A DNA stretch of 64,000 nt from Owenia fusiformis (lineage: Eukaryota > Annelida > Polychaeta > Sabellida > Oweniidae), in the NCBI GenBank assembly GCA_903813345.2, contig CAIIXF020000008.1, positions 8,456,366-8,520,365 of the forward strand. Reading direction: 5' to 3'. Numbering within the stretch: position 1 is the stretch's first letter; each line of letters starts with the position of its first letter. The position numbers were made by a program, and so were the translations under genes. Of the stretch, positions 51,201-62,700 are shown in pieces. The notes beneath the pieces are model-generated. The model was not told the DNA's origin, searched no databases, and worked only from the letters and a program-made list of their open reading frames with translations.

Positions 51201-54200
51201 CATTGGTTAAATATAGGTCATAATACATGAATACAAAACACAGATGTGCAGTTTGACTAGAGGAGGCAAGGTGATATATGAGTTCTATGAGGTGTATCCT
51301 GAAAGTCTACCTGTAGAGACATATATTAAGGATTATATGAGGATATATATCGTATGGGATCAGTATCTCTTCTTTAATAATATGGAATAAGATGAGAGGA
51401 TAGCATGAGTAAAGGTTGGTGCCAATTTCATTGATTTTCCCTATTGTTTCATTAGAGTTAATGACTCACTGTTTCCTGTGCAAGAATGTTACATTAAATT
51501 TTTCTTCGGATATTTGTTTTAAGGTCCATTTGCATGTGTTTTGAGAGAATTGGGATAAGATTCTCTGGCAAAAGGGGATCTGACAAGAGGGTTGGTGGTT
51601 GGCTGATAGGGAGATCTGCAATGGAGGGGTGTGACATAGTAATATGTCAGACTACAGGGGGTCTGACAGGCCTTAGATCTAACATTGAAAGGGGATACGA
51701 CAGGGGTTGACACATCTTGATTCTCAAGGTATTAGTTATAACCACTTGGAATTCGAAGATGGGTTGACAGGTCTATCAGGAGAGAATTTGGTCAAGAGAG
51801 TAAGGGGGTCTGACAGCAGGTGTGGAGGTAGCTGACAGTGAGATCAGACATGGAGGATTGTAACATAGTCTAGCTGCAAGCCCTTGTGATACAGTTGTCA
51901 GTTCATTTGTGTAGATACAGTCATCTCTTACTGTGAGGGAATTGGTGGATCAGACAGAGGGTGACATGTTTAGTAGGATGGGATAGGGTCTGACAAGAAG
52001 GTAAGGGGACCTGACAGGAGGGGGCTAGTAATCTTGACAGTATGGGCAGGGGCGTATTCAGCAAAAGTCGAGGGGAGGTGTGAAATTTTGGGTTTGCATC
52101 ACTGCAAGCAAAGCAAGCCCCAAAAAACGGTGTACAGGACCCCCGGAAAGGTACGTCAAATATGGTGCATTCTAAGCATTTCAAAGCATAATTTGTACAT
52201 AATTGCTTTTTTCTTTTTTTTCTGATATTGGAGATCTAAAACAAGCATTTTATTATTAGATGGGGATCTGAAGAATCTAGGGAGGTTGCAAAGGAAATGG
52301 GTGGGTCTGATAGGAAGGGAATCTTACATGAGGGGAGGGGTATGATATTGACATATTGAAGACAGTATCTAAGGGAGAGTTACTCTTGAATATTGAGCAT
52401 AGAAAGATCAAATGCTCAAATGGAGAACAAAATGAGATCACTCAGCTTTATTGACTTGATAGATAGTGATGACACTTTCCTTATTAGGTTTATAGAAAAT
52501 CAATTTAGGGGCATAAAATTAGTTTGCTATTTCAACAACATTGTTTTTTCAAGGTATCTATTATCATCAGAGCATGTATTATACCTAAATGACCTTCAAT
52601 GGTTTGGCGAAGACCTCCTACTCGGAATTTTGACAAAATGAAAATTTTCCCACCATGGGAGCAATCTTGTCAAATATAGCCAAAATTTAAATTATCAGGA
52701 ATATGCGACTACTGTGTTCTAATTTGGACCAAGGTGTTCACAATGTGAAGGAAGGTGTTCAACATTTGTAAGTCACTCATTTCAGGTGTTCCCAGGTTGA
52801 CAGGCCTGCAGTTTAGTAGACTCTGAGTAGACCTAGAGCTTGGCATCTTTATATGAAACAGTATTCTAATCTATAAGTCCCTCTCTTACTGTAGTGCTAC
52901 TCTTATTGAAAAGGTAACTGTAGATATCACAATGAGAAACACACTTTGTACCCGAATTGACATTTAGTATGTTTATATAATTCACCTTAATTTGAGGGGT
53001 TCATTGTTGATCAGTTAATATGTAAGACAATACCTTGATCATGATTGATATACATGACTTGAAATAACTATCAGATATTACAAAGGTCGGGGTGACATTT
53101 AGATTAGGATTGCAGGTGTTGGTTATTCCTGGATATGAGAACCTTTTTAAATGAAGTATAAATAAGATGACTGAAAAGTGGCTTTATCTTTGTTTAGTTG
53201 ATTTACTGTGGCAGCCAAGCCAGCTGTCTGCCATCCTCTGTAAACAGACCTCCAAATTTCATCTACAATATCCTCAAACAGAACAAGGAAAGAGAAAAAG
53301 TGGATGCAAGCTGGAGCCATATATATCTTGAAAATGATACATTGTACTGATGACAGCATATTTGTAATAACTACATAAAATGACTGACAGTTGGACACTT
53401 GACACAATTGTGTTATGTTGGGAAGGTGAAGTAAACAAGACTTGCTGCCCCAAACTCTATTTTTTGCTTTTGCTACACTTATCTATCATCTTTGCCTCTT
53501 TATAGAGGATGTAGGGTTAGGGGTCATAAGGGGTTGAATTTGAAGCAAGACTGAATCAAATGAAAAAATGATATGTTTGCATCATCGAGCATGGCAATAT
53601 CATGCAATTTGTGTGTAATAATGATTCCAAAATTATGACAGATCTTCGGCCAAAATTAGCTTGATGTTATGCATAAATTGGTGACATTTTCCATTCTTTA
53701 TATGTATTCAGAAATTGCATTTGGAATTTGATTGACCCATCTTAATTGAATTTATCTAGATGAGAATATATATGTAAACATGCATTAGACTTATATATAT
53801 GCAGAAAAATTACACAAACAGTAATGTTGTTGTCTGATGAGAGTGGGAACTCAAAGGGTTGGGGCAAATGATTGGAAATAGAAAGATACTTGACCAATAT
53901 GTATGGAAATGGTTGCAAGGGATCTGTATTATTAAGTGATTAATGCCAGTTGTAATAATCTACATTCCCTTACATTCACATCAATATGTCATCCTTTCCA
54001 TTAACCAAATGAGCCATATAAGCATAAAAGACATGTACTTATACAAAGATTTCTGTATCTAAAAACTGAGCTCAAAATTGATAGTGAGGATGTGATAGGT
54101 ATGATTTTATTTCTAAATTACACAAAATAAAGGAAAGGGCAAGCTATTCCCTAAACTGATGGGGGTGGTAGACTTTTATATTGTCTCTGTTATTGGATTA

Positions 54201-57200
54201 GTATTACTCATCACAGGATTCACATTAATATCTTCTACCAGTCTCCCCATTCAGTATTTTTAATCTCACATTATTCAGTTATGCATCCAATTTTTCTGTA
54301 AAGGCAGAGTTTCTTTTATCAGAACTGAATTGATGTGAATGCTGCGGTGAAAGTAAGAGGGTTGGTCAAAAAGTTTTGCACCATTTTTCTTGAATATACA
54401 TTTCCTAATTTTTGGGATGGTTCTGAATATGGCAGAACATATGAAGTTAAAATATGAGAAGCATCTAGACATTCCTGTATAGGATTAACAATGAGGTGGG
54501 AATTACAATGAGGTAGGAGTTACAATGATTCAGGAGATATTTTAACAATTTAATCAACATATTCACCTAGAGGTGACAATGATATAGGGGCTCATATTAT
54601 TTATGGTATCATTATTTAGTTGGTAATATATAATAACCAGTGTGCCATTATAAGCTAGGACTCGCAATAAGTTAGGGTTTCAAAATAAGCAAGGGAATAA
54701 GAAGTTTAATCTTTCATTATATGCTAGGGGTTGAAATACAGAATAAGCATAGGCAGTCATTGACCTATCCCCTACACTGATGAGGTAGACATCATGTATT
54801 GAGTACATGCCGCTCTCTTGGACAGGATGTGTATTATATGACAAAACAGAACTGCACGTATCCATGCTATTCCTAGAACCAATTTATCTATAACAAATAT
54901 ATTTTCGATGATATTATCTTAATTCTTTAATCTTAAATCGTGTAATCATTATCCAAAAAAGAAATCTGGATGTTGTCAAAAACTAAAAATAACTTTTTTA
55001 CTACAAACCTTGAAATCGGATGCAGTGACTGGAAGTGGAACCATTCAGATTTTAAGTTGTCACTTGAAGTAGACGCGCATTCAGAGCTTGCTGGTTTAAT
55101 TGCACAACAAGGAAAAACTTAAATGAGTTTCTGATGAGTTTCATTTTCAATGTTTGGTTTATTCATAAGTATGATTTTGGTTTAAGAGTTGAATGCTAAA
55201 ATAAAATGGTTATGTCGAAGCGGACTTTTAGGTTCTTTTCTTGTGGATGTACCAGAAATGGTAAGTACTGTACATTTACTAGGATTAATTAATTTAATCA
55301 TTGTACTTAGAGCTTAAAGGGATTCAAATAAGTTGATTACTTACTCTATTATACTATAAACACCATGTACCTCAGATGTGGTGAGGGGATGTATGTTCCC
55401 TTTAAGAATACTTTGCATTCATTTGAATTTGCTTCTTAAAAGAGAGCTTTATCTTCTTTCTGTTTTATGTCTACCAAAACCTCAAGACTGAAGAAATGAG
55501 ATGACAAAGTTCATCATAATTGATAACACAGAGCTTTAGCTCAAATTGTGGCATCACACAGTTTAAAATCAAAATTAGAAAATTTTTGAGAAATTCAGCT
55601 GAAAAATTAGAACCTCTGGAAATTAGAGCCCTTATAATTTAGAGCTTCCTCTTTACTATAGATCTTTCATTTTCTCTTGCAACATTTCCAGATTTGAGGA
55701 AAACATTGAATTATGATGATGATATTGAGTCTAATTATCAAATTTTCAAAAAGAAATCTTTAAGTTCATTGAAACTAAAAATAAATCAGCCTTTTGTCTT
55801 TATTTTCTCTTTTTGAGGGGAGGGAAAGGAATATGATAAGCAAACAATTGACCACAGTGTTGTGTATTTTCTATAGAAGCCTCCTCTGCCCAAAGGTGCA
55901 GGGTGATGATTATATGTAAACACACCTGTCTTTACCTCTATCCCTGGGACATTACACATCAACAAATATATTTAATTAAATCTTCACATTTGGGTAATTA
56001 TTAATATGCCAACATGTTTCAATAAAATCAGATTGAACTATTTACAGATATTTTACAATTATACTATAAGTTCAAATCTAAACCTAATCCCTCCATTAAT
56101 ATTTTATCTTTATATGCGCATCCCTGCTAAGCCGTTATTACCTGTTTTTTGTAATGTTAAAACATACTGAATTATCAACTTCAGACATATCAAAATTGAC
56201 AATTCTTCTTTCATGTTGCTTTTCAATTACAAATTACAGATTGCTAAGATCATAAACAGAAGGTAGGTTGATAATAGCTCTATAAAACCGCTATTCTATA
56301 CTGAAGCTCATGATAAATGGAAGATTTCCATGCTTTATCATACTCGCTTTCTCCCATCATCCTTCGTGCTCCTTCCGTTGTGTAACTGCGCTTCATTGTA
56401 TCATGAATTATGTTCTTCTTCCTCGAAACTCTTATCTATGAGGTGATATTGAATTCTGAGCTGAGAGGCTTTCAATTATGTTCATATAGCGTATAATGAT
56501 AAATGATTATTACATATTCACGATTTATCAAATGACATTCGTAAATCAAGCTGAATTCCTGACATGGAGCACCAATTTTATGCCTTCCTGGGAGTCTGGC
56601 AATCGTATTTCTTTTCGATGATATACTATTTTGTACTTTTAACATTTAGTGAATGGAATTCACTAAATTTCAAGGATTTTAAACCTTTCTAATGCGAATG
56701 TGGTTGGGGCTTGTTCAAAAAAGTGTTCACTGTAATAATGAAATGTGTTCATATATGCATTTCTGGTTACATGCAAGTCAATGTCAGCTATGGCCAAACC
56801 ATTATATTTTGAGGTGTTTTCTTAAAGGGGCTGGTATCATACATACAATAATCTGGAAAACTTCAACATCCTGTTGATATTCAATTCAAGCATCATCGGA
56901 GACCATGGCTTTCTATCAATCATGGCTTTCTAGAAATACAGAAAGTAGAAAGAGTATAGGAATGACATTTATTGAATTGGTCCGTATGCTTAATTCAAAT
57001 GGCACATCCTATGTTATCACTACTCCCTAAAAGCTCTGAAGTTGGCCTTGCTTGGTACTTTTTGTATATGTCACTATCAATCACTTCATCTACTCCATCC
57101 AGGTGTTCATACAAGCTAAAGATCCTATTAAACTTAAAACTTGAGATTTTTACTTGAGCTTCGTCAATTTTGTCATTTGTTGAGTATGATTAATTTGCTA

Positions 57201-59760
57201 GTGGTCATCAACTAGAAAACTCTTATTCTTCTCCAGCTTGAATTCGTAGTAACTAAGCAGCCAAATAGAAAATCCTCGTTAAATTAAGTAAGTGCCCCTT
57301 TGGCTAAGATTGACCAATACTGTTTTCAATAGTCTGTTTACAAGGATCATGATAAACAATGACATTTCATTTCTTCACTGGCTTTCAAGTCTGTTTTCCA
57401 AATAGATCAATTTTTCTCAAAAAGTAAATTTTGAAAATGTGGCCTTTAAAGGCCCACAAGAAATTGCTTCACAAAAAATTGGACCTTCTCTCAGGGCCCC
57501 TTCTTCCCAGATCCAGCAAGGCATCCTAGGAAAAAACGAATGGAATACTCTTTCCAATATTTCACCTTGATCTCTTGATCTAATGAGGTTTATTTCATCT
57601 GTCTGGGAAGAATACACTACACTGGAGTAAAAATGTATTAATATTTGTGGTGAAACTGTAAAATAATCTGTCCAGATCTCGCTGATCTGATTCAAGGTAT
57701 GAAATGAAATTGTCTTCATAAATCATGGTCAGGTATATCAAAAGGAGTTGAACTAGAAATCATCTAGGTGAATAGTGCTGACCCCAAATGCCTTGCAGTG
57801 AAACACCAGTAAGGGACCACTATGAAAACTGGACTTTGATGTTTTTTCTTTTCGTAGTAGCTATCATCAACACTCATAAAAAGTGATGACAGTTACCTTT
57901 GAGATCATTAAGATCTGAATATCAGTCTGTTGTTGGTCATCCTAAAGATGGATAGGTTTCAGCAAGGTTGAGCTCTCAAGTGACGTGACTTATCAGTTTG
58001 AATTTTGGCAATGGTATAAAATCATCAATACAGTTCAGTTAGATTTTCCACAGTTTGTAGTTTTCTGTTTTGGCAGAAGTGACGATTTTCTGTATCCTGA
58101 GCCAGGCCAGGTAATATGATATTTTATAGGTGAAAGCAGTCTTTTGACGTGGGAGGGTACCTCTGGTCAATGCCAGAAGCTAACTGCATCTCATCAAGAA
58201 AACCAGAAAAAACTCAAGGATAAGTTCTGGACTCCGGAAGTCAGCGGAAGAGTTTACTATTATTAGACCAGTATCACTTGAGATCACACATTAAGATGTG
58301 CTTAGAATACTAATGTGATCCGAATTGAAGGATTTATATATATTTAATTTGGAGTTTTCAATATGTATGAAGGCGTGTATGCTGTTAATGGATTTTTCGA
58401 TGAATTTGACAGTAAGTGTAGTGACTAGGTGTTTATAAATACAAAGTTAGGGTGACATGTTTAGTTAGGCTTTACAAGTGACAGGGGTAACAAGTTCAGA
58501 AAAAACATAGTAATGTTAACCTGTCAACGTCAAGCTTTTGTCAGTTTGTTTTAAAAAACTCTAAAATTGCTCAAAAAAGTTGTTTGCTTCAATTTTCTGA
58601 AACTTGATACCATAAAAATATGTGATAACAAGGGGAAAATTCTTATATAGTTGATATTATATTTAAAGATTGGAACATTCTTTAAGTTGTAGTCTAAAGT
58701 AAGTTTTACTTATCATTTTATCAATTAATTGATGACAATGTAATAGTTGACATATGAGTCACATCTGTAGGATAAGAAATACAAACATTAACTACTTATA
58801 CATACTATCTATTTATGTTATATTGTGATCTATCAACTTTTTACTCATTGTATAGTTTTGTTTAAGTTTTAAGGAAGTTAAGACATCATATAGCTGTGAT
58901 AAACCCTACATATATATAGTGTATCAAATAATTTTAACAAGCAACATGTAAGCATATAAAGATAATGTCTAACAATTCTTTCGTTTATTTTGTTTTTACG
59001 TGTTTTGTAGGCATTTGAAGACTTTTATGAAGCATGTATTTCTCTTAGTCTAATGCCATGCCGTTGTAATTAAGAATTATTTCACTTGTGTTTTTCAGGT
59101 TCTTCTGTCGATCTAGCAGATGGAATATTAGGTACATTCGACAAATTGTCATCCAATCAGAATGCCACTAGCCAGTCACATGACCAGGATAGAAAGACGA
59201 ACAATCAAACCCTGGGGGACAAGATGGAGTGTAACCATAGCAACGAAGATAGTAATGGAGATCAAGTAGTTCCCTCTATGAAGGAGGATTTTGCGCATAA
59301 TGAATTATTACCACCCCATATATATGACAATAAAAAACGGCCATTAAGTATCAGCTCAACATCTTCCTCATCATCTTCGACATCATCATTACCACGGCAA
59401 CTGCGTAAAAAACTTGCGAGTCATGTGGAGGTTTCAGGAAGCCTAGAGGGAGGGGTGCGTCCCTTGGGGGCATATATAAGACATGGGGTACAGGATTTCC
59501 CTATGGATACCCTGACTGATGAGGAACATTGTTCTGAATTGAACGACAGTGAACTTACCACAGATCAAAGTACACTTAGTGTTACTACACCTGAAAAAGT
59601 AGATCTCAAAGATGGACTTGTGTCATCAAAACGTAAAGGATCTATTCACTCGTTACTAAATGAACCAGTGGATGCCAACAAGCTTTACATTGAGAGGGTG
59701 GTAGAAGAGATTCTGTTCACCGAGAGAACTTATGTCAGAGACCTGTTGGAGATTATTGAG
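42176..59760 (+). CDS. PLEKHG: PLEKHG1/2/3-family Rho guanine-nucleotide exchange factor, 5' part (DH domain continues past the window)
   Basis: Exon A 42176-44330 joins exon B 59099-59760 in phase 1 (donor TTCG/gtaggt, acceptor tttttcag/GT), giving 939 codons that stay open at a phase-0 donor (GAG/gtaaga). Residues 1-719 are acidic and Asn/Ser-rich with no recognised domain, ending in a TPGT/SPGK repeat and LGKLSWKDFFG. Exon B carries a Ser-rich, basic stretch and, from about residue 914, LYIERVVEEIL then FTERTYVRDLLEIIE: the opening helix of a Dbl-homology domain, closest in memory to PLEKHG1-3 ([20 protein letters not shown]). The rest of the DH domain and the PH domain must lie beyond 64000. 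The ATG at 42176 is chosen because TAG at 42146 closes the frame upstream. The family activates Rho/Cdc42-type GTPases on the cytoskeleton. The 14.8-kb intron holds two candidate alternative first exons. Confidence 0.87.
44331..46775. other. PLEKHG intron, first part
   Basis: Contains a short degenerate tandem repeat of ACCCAGGTATTTTAGATT (about 44770-44876). Nothing else recognised. Confidence 0.55.
46776..47090. repeat. 21-bp minisatellite, about 15 copies
   Basis: Unit GATTGTGCCAGTGTATGCAT plus T, with single-base variants. Because 21 is a multiple of three and the unit lacks stops in several frames, both strands show long spurious open frames of 7-residue repeats. Confidence 0.9.
47302..48325 (+). 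mobile_element. Mariner-type element, internally deleted, 1024 bp
   Basis: The 27-base terminal inverted repeats (47302-47328 and 48299-48325, beginning CGAGGGGGTATCATTAATTA) are perfect complements, flanked by TA on each side. Complementarity continues weakly inside them. The only frame encodes the transposase N-terminus; the catalytic DD(E/D) half is absent. Perfect ends imply recent movement, presumably by a transposase supplied elsewhere. It lies in the PLEKHG intron in the gene's orientation. Confidence 0.88.
47713..48171 (+). CDS. Truncated mariner transposase, helix-turn-helix region only (152 aa)
   Basis: From the ATG at 47713 the frame is uninterrupted. It shows a paired-like HTH typical of mariner N-termini: NIRSVIKYNAIRG, then STVYRWYSTFKDNGN, APRCGRKA, a second helical region (ISMDGRHTITELCIMSG, SVQKILTQELSMTRVSARWV) and the end in CQELITAPGHWS. 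Full mariner transposases are about 345 aa; the catalytic domain is missing, so it cannot transpose DNA by itself. It could still bind family termini if expressed. The absence of frameshifts or internal stops is notable for a non-autonomous copy. Confidence 0.82.
   Translation: MNSKELNVNIRSVIKYNAIRGIPALDTLRGLHEVYGQENVKRSTVYRWYSTFKDNGNHTVFDAPRCGRKAETVIPENIKLIEDMISMDGRHTITELCIMSGLKYSSVQKILTQELSMTRVSARWVPRLLTGEQKAERVRICQELITAPGHWS
48536..51540. other. PLEKHG intron, no gene or clear element seen
   Basis: A+T-rich. A few decayed copies of the 21-bp repeat continue just after 48536. Confidence 0.5.
51560..52360. repeat. Degenerate G-rich repeat region
   Basis: Loosely recurring GGGGTCTGACAGGAGG-like motifs, interrupted by unrelated sequence. 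It is most likely an old, decayed minisatellite. Confidence 0.5.
52700..52808 (-). mobile_element. Solo terminal fragment of the CAGGCCTGTCAAC family
   Basis: In complement, CAGGCCTGTCAACCTGGGA and the following AATGAGTGACTT, ATGTTGAACACC and ACCTTGGTCCAAATT match the left end of the element at 18887. The other end was not found. Confidence 0.65.
52809..55205. other. PLEKHG intron, upstream of candidate alternative exon
   Basis: No coding feature recognised. It may include the promoter for the exon at 55206. Confidence 0.45.
55206..55260 (+). CDS. PLEKHG: Candidate alternative first coding exon of the PLEKHG gene (MVMSKRTF...)
   Basis: ATG in strong context (aaaATGG) opens MVMSKRTFRFFSCGCTRN, then one base and a consensus donor gtaagt. 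An in-frame TAA lies three codons upstream, so it can only be a start exon. Its phase-1 end matches the phase-1 acceptor at 59099, giving a short isoform that lacks the 719-residue N-terminal region. Basic and Cys-containing ends can be acylated, but no standard consensus is claimed. Confidence 0.45.
58363..58411 (+). CDS. PLEKHG: Second candidate alternative first coding exon of the PLEKHG gene (MYEGVYAV...)
   Basis: ATG opens MYEGVYAVNGFFDEFD followed by one base and a consensus donor gtaagtg. An in-frame TAA is six codons upstream. The phase-1 end fits the exon at 59099, only 690 bases away. It would give a third N-terminus for the same exchange factor. Confidence 0.42.
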
Positions 59761-62700
59761 GTAAGAATATTGACTTTAGATGTAGTTTCTTGAATGTTTC
59801 AGATGTTCAATGTAACCACAGCAATACCAGGGCTCTAGACTGCCTGGCATGGCATTAGATTATGGAGCAGCTCTGAATTTTAAAAAAAGACAACTGAAAT
59901 GAATTATATGCCTTTTGAAACAGATCACTTGTTACTTTCTTGGACACCTGATCTTATGAATAATTGATTTGTTTGATAGGATTTGGATTATCGTGTCGCC
60001 ATTCCTCAATTTGTAAATTTTAAATCATAAACATATTATGTCCATTTCCCTCATATTTTTGTTATAAAATAAGGCCATCTAGTCCACATGTTTTAACATA
60101 TGTTTTTGAGAAATAACATACAACTTTTGATCTCAGTCCAGATTTGGCTCATAAACCTGGATTTAGCCAACTTTATTCTGGCATGGAGGACTATAATATA
60201 ATATTGACTTGTGTGCATTGTAAGAAAAAACTTTTAGCTGACAATTAGAAAAAATGTTATGTCTTGCTAGTGCAACATTGTTTGTTGTTTCATGATCATT
60301 TGGGGTTACTATGGCATTCTCATAACCATCAGTTGCTATGGTTCCCAGATGGTGGCTGTTGTTTTTTCAGATTCTTAACTTTTGGCAATCTAAAATGGTT
60401 TGCATGGGTAGAATTGGCAATCGTTTTCTTACTGTCTAATATTGATTTTCAATTCAGAGAAAGTTTATGTATTTTGTACAAATTCAATAAAACTGGCCAT
60501 TTACATTTAAATTTACATTGTGTAAATTTACAAAGTGAAAGTTGCTGTATAAAGATACCTAAATGTCCAAATAGTTTTTAAACTCAGTGTTTCAGTGTAT
60601 GAACTTTATTCATAATGCCACACACAAAGAAGTTCATTGCATTTTAAAATTTTTCTTTTTGCTGAATTTTGTTTTGATGATTTTTCTAACCCATGGAGAG
60701 AGCATTATAACCTGACTTAGTTTTAATCGTGACGTAGAAATTAATTTTACACTTTTTAACAACCTGACTTGTCCTTGTTTTTCCAAAAATAGGCGCCAAA
60801 TGTGGTAGCTCAGTAAGGGCTTAATCTAGAGAAAATAATCAGACTTTGATTTCATGTTAAGTAAAACCTTGATCGTAAACATAAGGCCCAAAGGAACAAA
60901 AGAAACATGTTTACTGGTTTGTCAAATAATAGTTGCCCGATTGTCGTGGTAGTATGATAATTTGACAAATAGTTCAATGAACAATCAGTAATAGATAGTT
61001 CAATGAACAATCAAAACATAAGATAATATGAAAATATCAAAGTATATCCAATATTAAATGTTTGTGTATTGCCAGACATTTGTCTCCAATGTTATGTCTT
61101 CTGTAGCATATGTTGAAAAAACTCCAAATTCAAGTTGAACTTTTTTACCCTGAACCAGAATTGCAATACATGGGTTGTAACTCTATCGTTATGTGATTTG
61201 TGAACCATATATGAACCCCATAATTATATTTTGAAAAGTGAGACTTATTTAATGAAAAATAATTGATAAGCATTCAACATAGTGTCAATGGGGAAAAAAG
61301 TATATTTGGCGCTGCCCAGTTTTAGCATTACATGTATTAAGGTATTCATTTGAAAAATGTACATGTCATTATTTGCTGGTATAATGAGTACATTGGGTAT
61401 AAAGCTATAAAACATAGTCACATTGAAAACATGAATTAAATGGTATGGTTAATTAATTCATTAAAGGCTGGGTCCAGGCCTCAGCTCTGCATCTGTATCT
61501 TTTCACATTACAAGGTTAACACGAGAGGTAATTCAGTTCATTTACAGATTGTAACTATGTTTTTATACTCAAAAATGGTGTCAAATATTGTCCTTACATT
61601 ATCATTTGTCTATTTTATTTATACTAACTTCATAAAAAATCACTAATCTTTTGTTGGTGTATGTTTGATACTTGATTGTTTTGTGCATAGGCTCCACTTG
61701 GTATTTTAATCATGTTAATAGTCAGTCTATTAAAAGATATTGACATTGTATTTTATATTGAAGAGAATGTGAGCTTGGAATCATAGGCGCAGGTGTATCT
61801 CGTATCATGTGGTCTTCAACATTGCCGTAATCAGCAGCATCAATGATGGCTTTGAAAGACAGTGTTCTGGGTTTTACATGGAGGCTGGATGGGTCTATAG
61901 GGATGACATTGAACTGTCTGGTTTACACCTGTACTGAGAAACTTTTTGAATCTGGGTTCACTTTATCCTTTGGGTCATAGCCTAGTTGATGAAGCAGAGC
62001 TGTCCTTGGAAAATCAAATTGGAATTGGTAGCATTATTTGATAGAATATCTTATATTGAGTTGTATATACCTCCAAATGTGTCGATCTCCATGCCTTTGT
62101 TTGTTTGTCAGTTTGTTTGTTTGTTTGTTTGTTTGTAACAGGTACATCAACATATAATATCTATATCCCACCCCATCTTCTTTGGAAAGACATTTGACTT
62201 TGTCAATATATAACTAATAATGATGTCACATACATAATTTCATTGGAATTCAGAGTACCACCCCTTTTAATTTTATCAAGTTAAATCAACTTCTGTTTGA
62301 TTTATGTCCTACACTCATAATAAAGTTATCTCCCATTAATATATTACACTACAGTATATGTACAAAGATATGACATATTTACAGACATTTGCAGTATTGT
62401 ATTTTATTCCATAGTTAGCATGATATTCATAGGATAACATGTCAAAATAAAAACTGTATTTTTGTAATCAGTGGTAAAATATGATATTTTTGACAAATTT
62501 TCACTTAACCATAGCATACGGTGTTTAAGTCATGACAAACGGCACCGTATGCTATGAATTATGGATTTTTGCTACTTCAGACTCAAAACGAGGCTAAGTG
62601 TCAACATCGCCGGAAAAGCCCTACTATTGGGGGGGGTTGTCTCTGTTGTATATTCTATTGACTATGATCATAACCAGTTCACATCAACAACTCCTTTAGG

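Noticed and set aside
55206-55260. Possible start of an independent small gene rather than a PLEKHG exon
   Set aside because: No other acceptor with matching phase and protein-like exon was found before 59099, so the PLEKHG link is preferred.
62131-62160. Acceptor-like ttgtaacag/GT as the next DH exon
   Set aside because: The translated sequence does not continue the DH helix expected after DLLEIIE.
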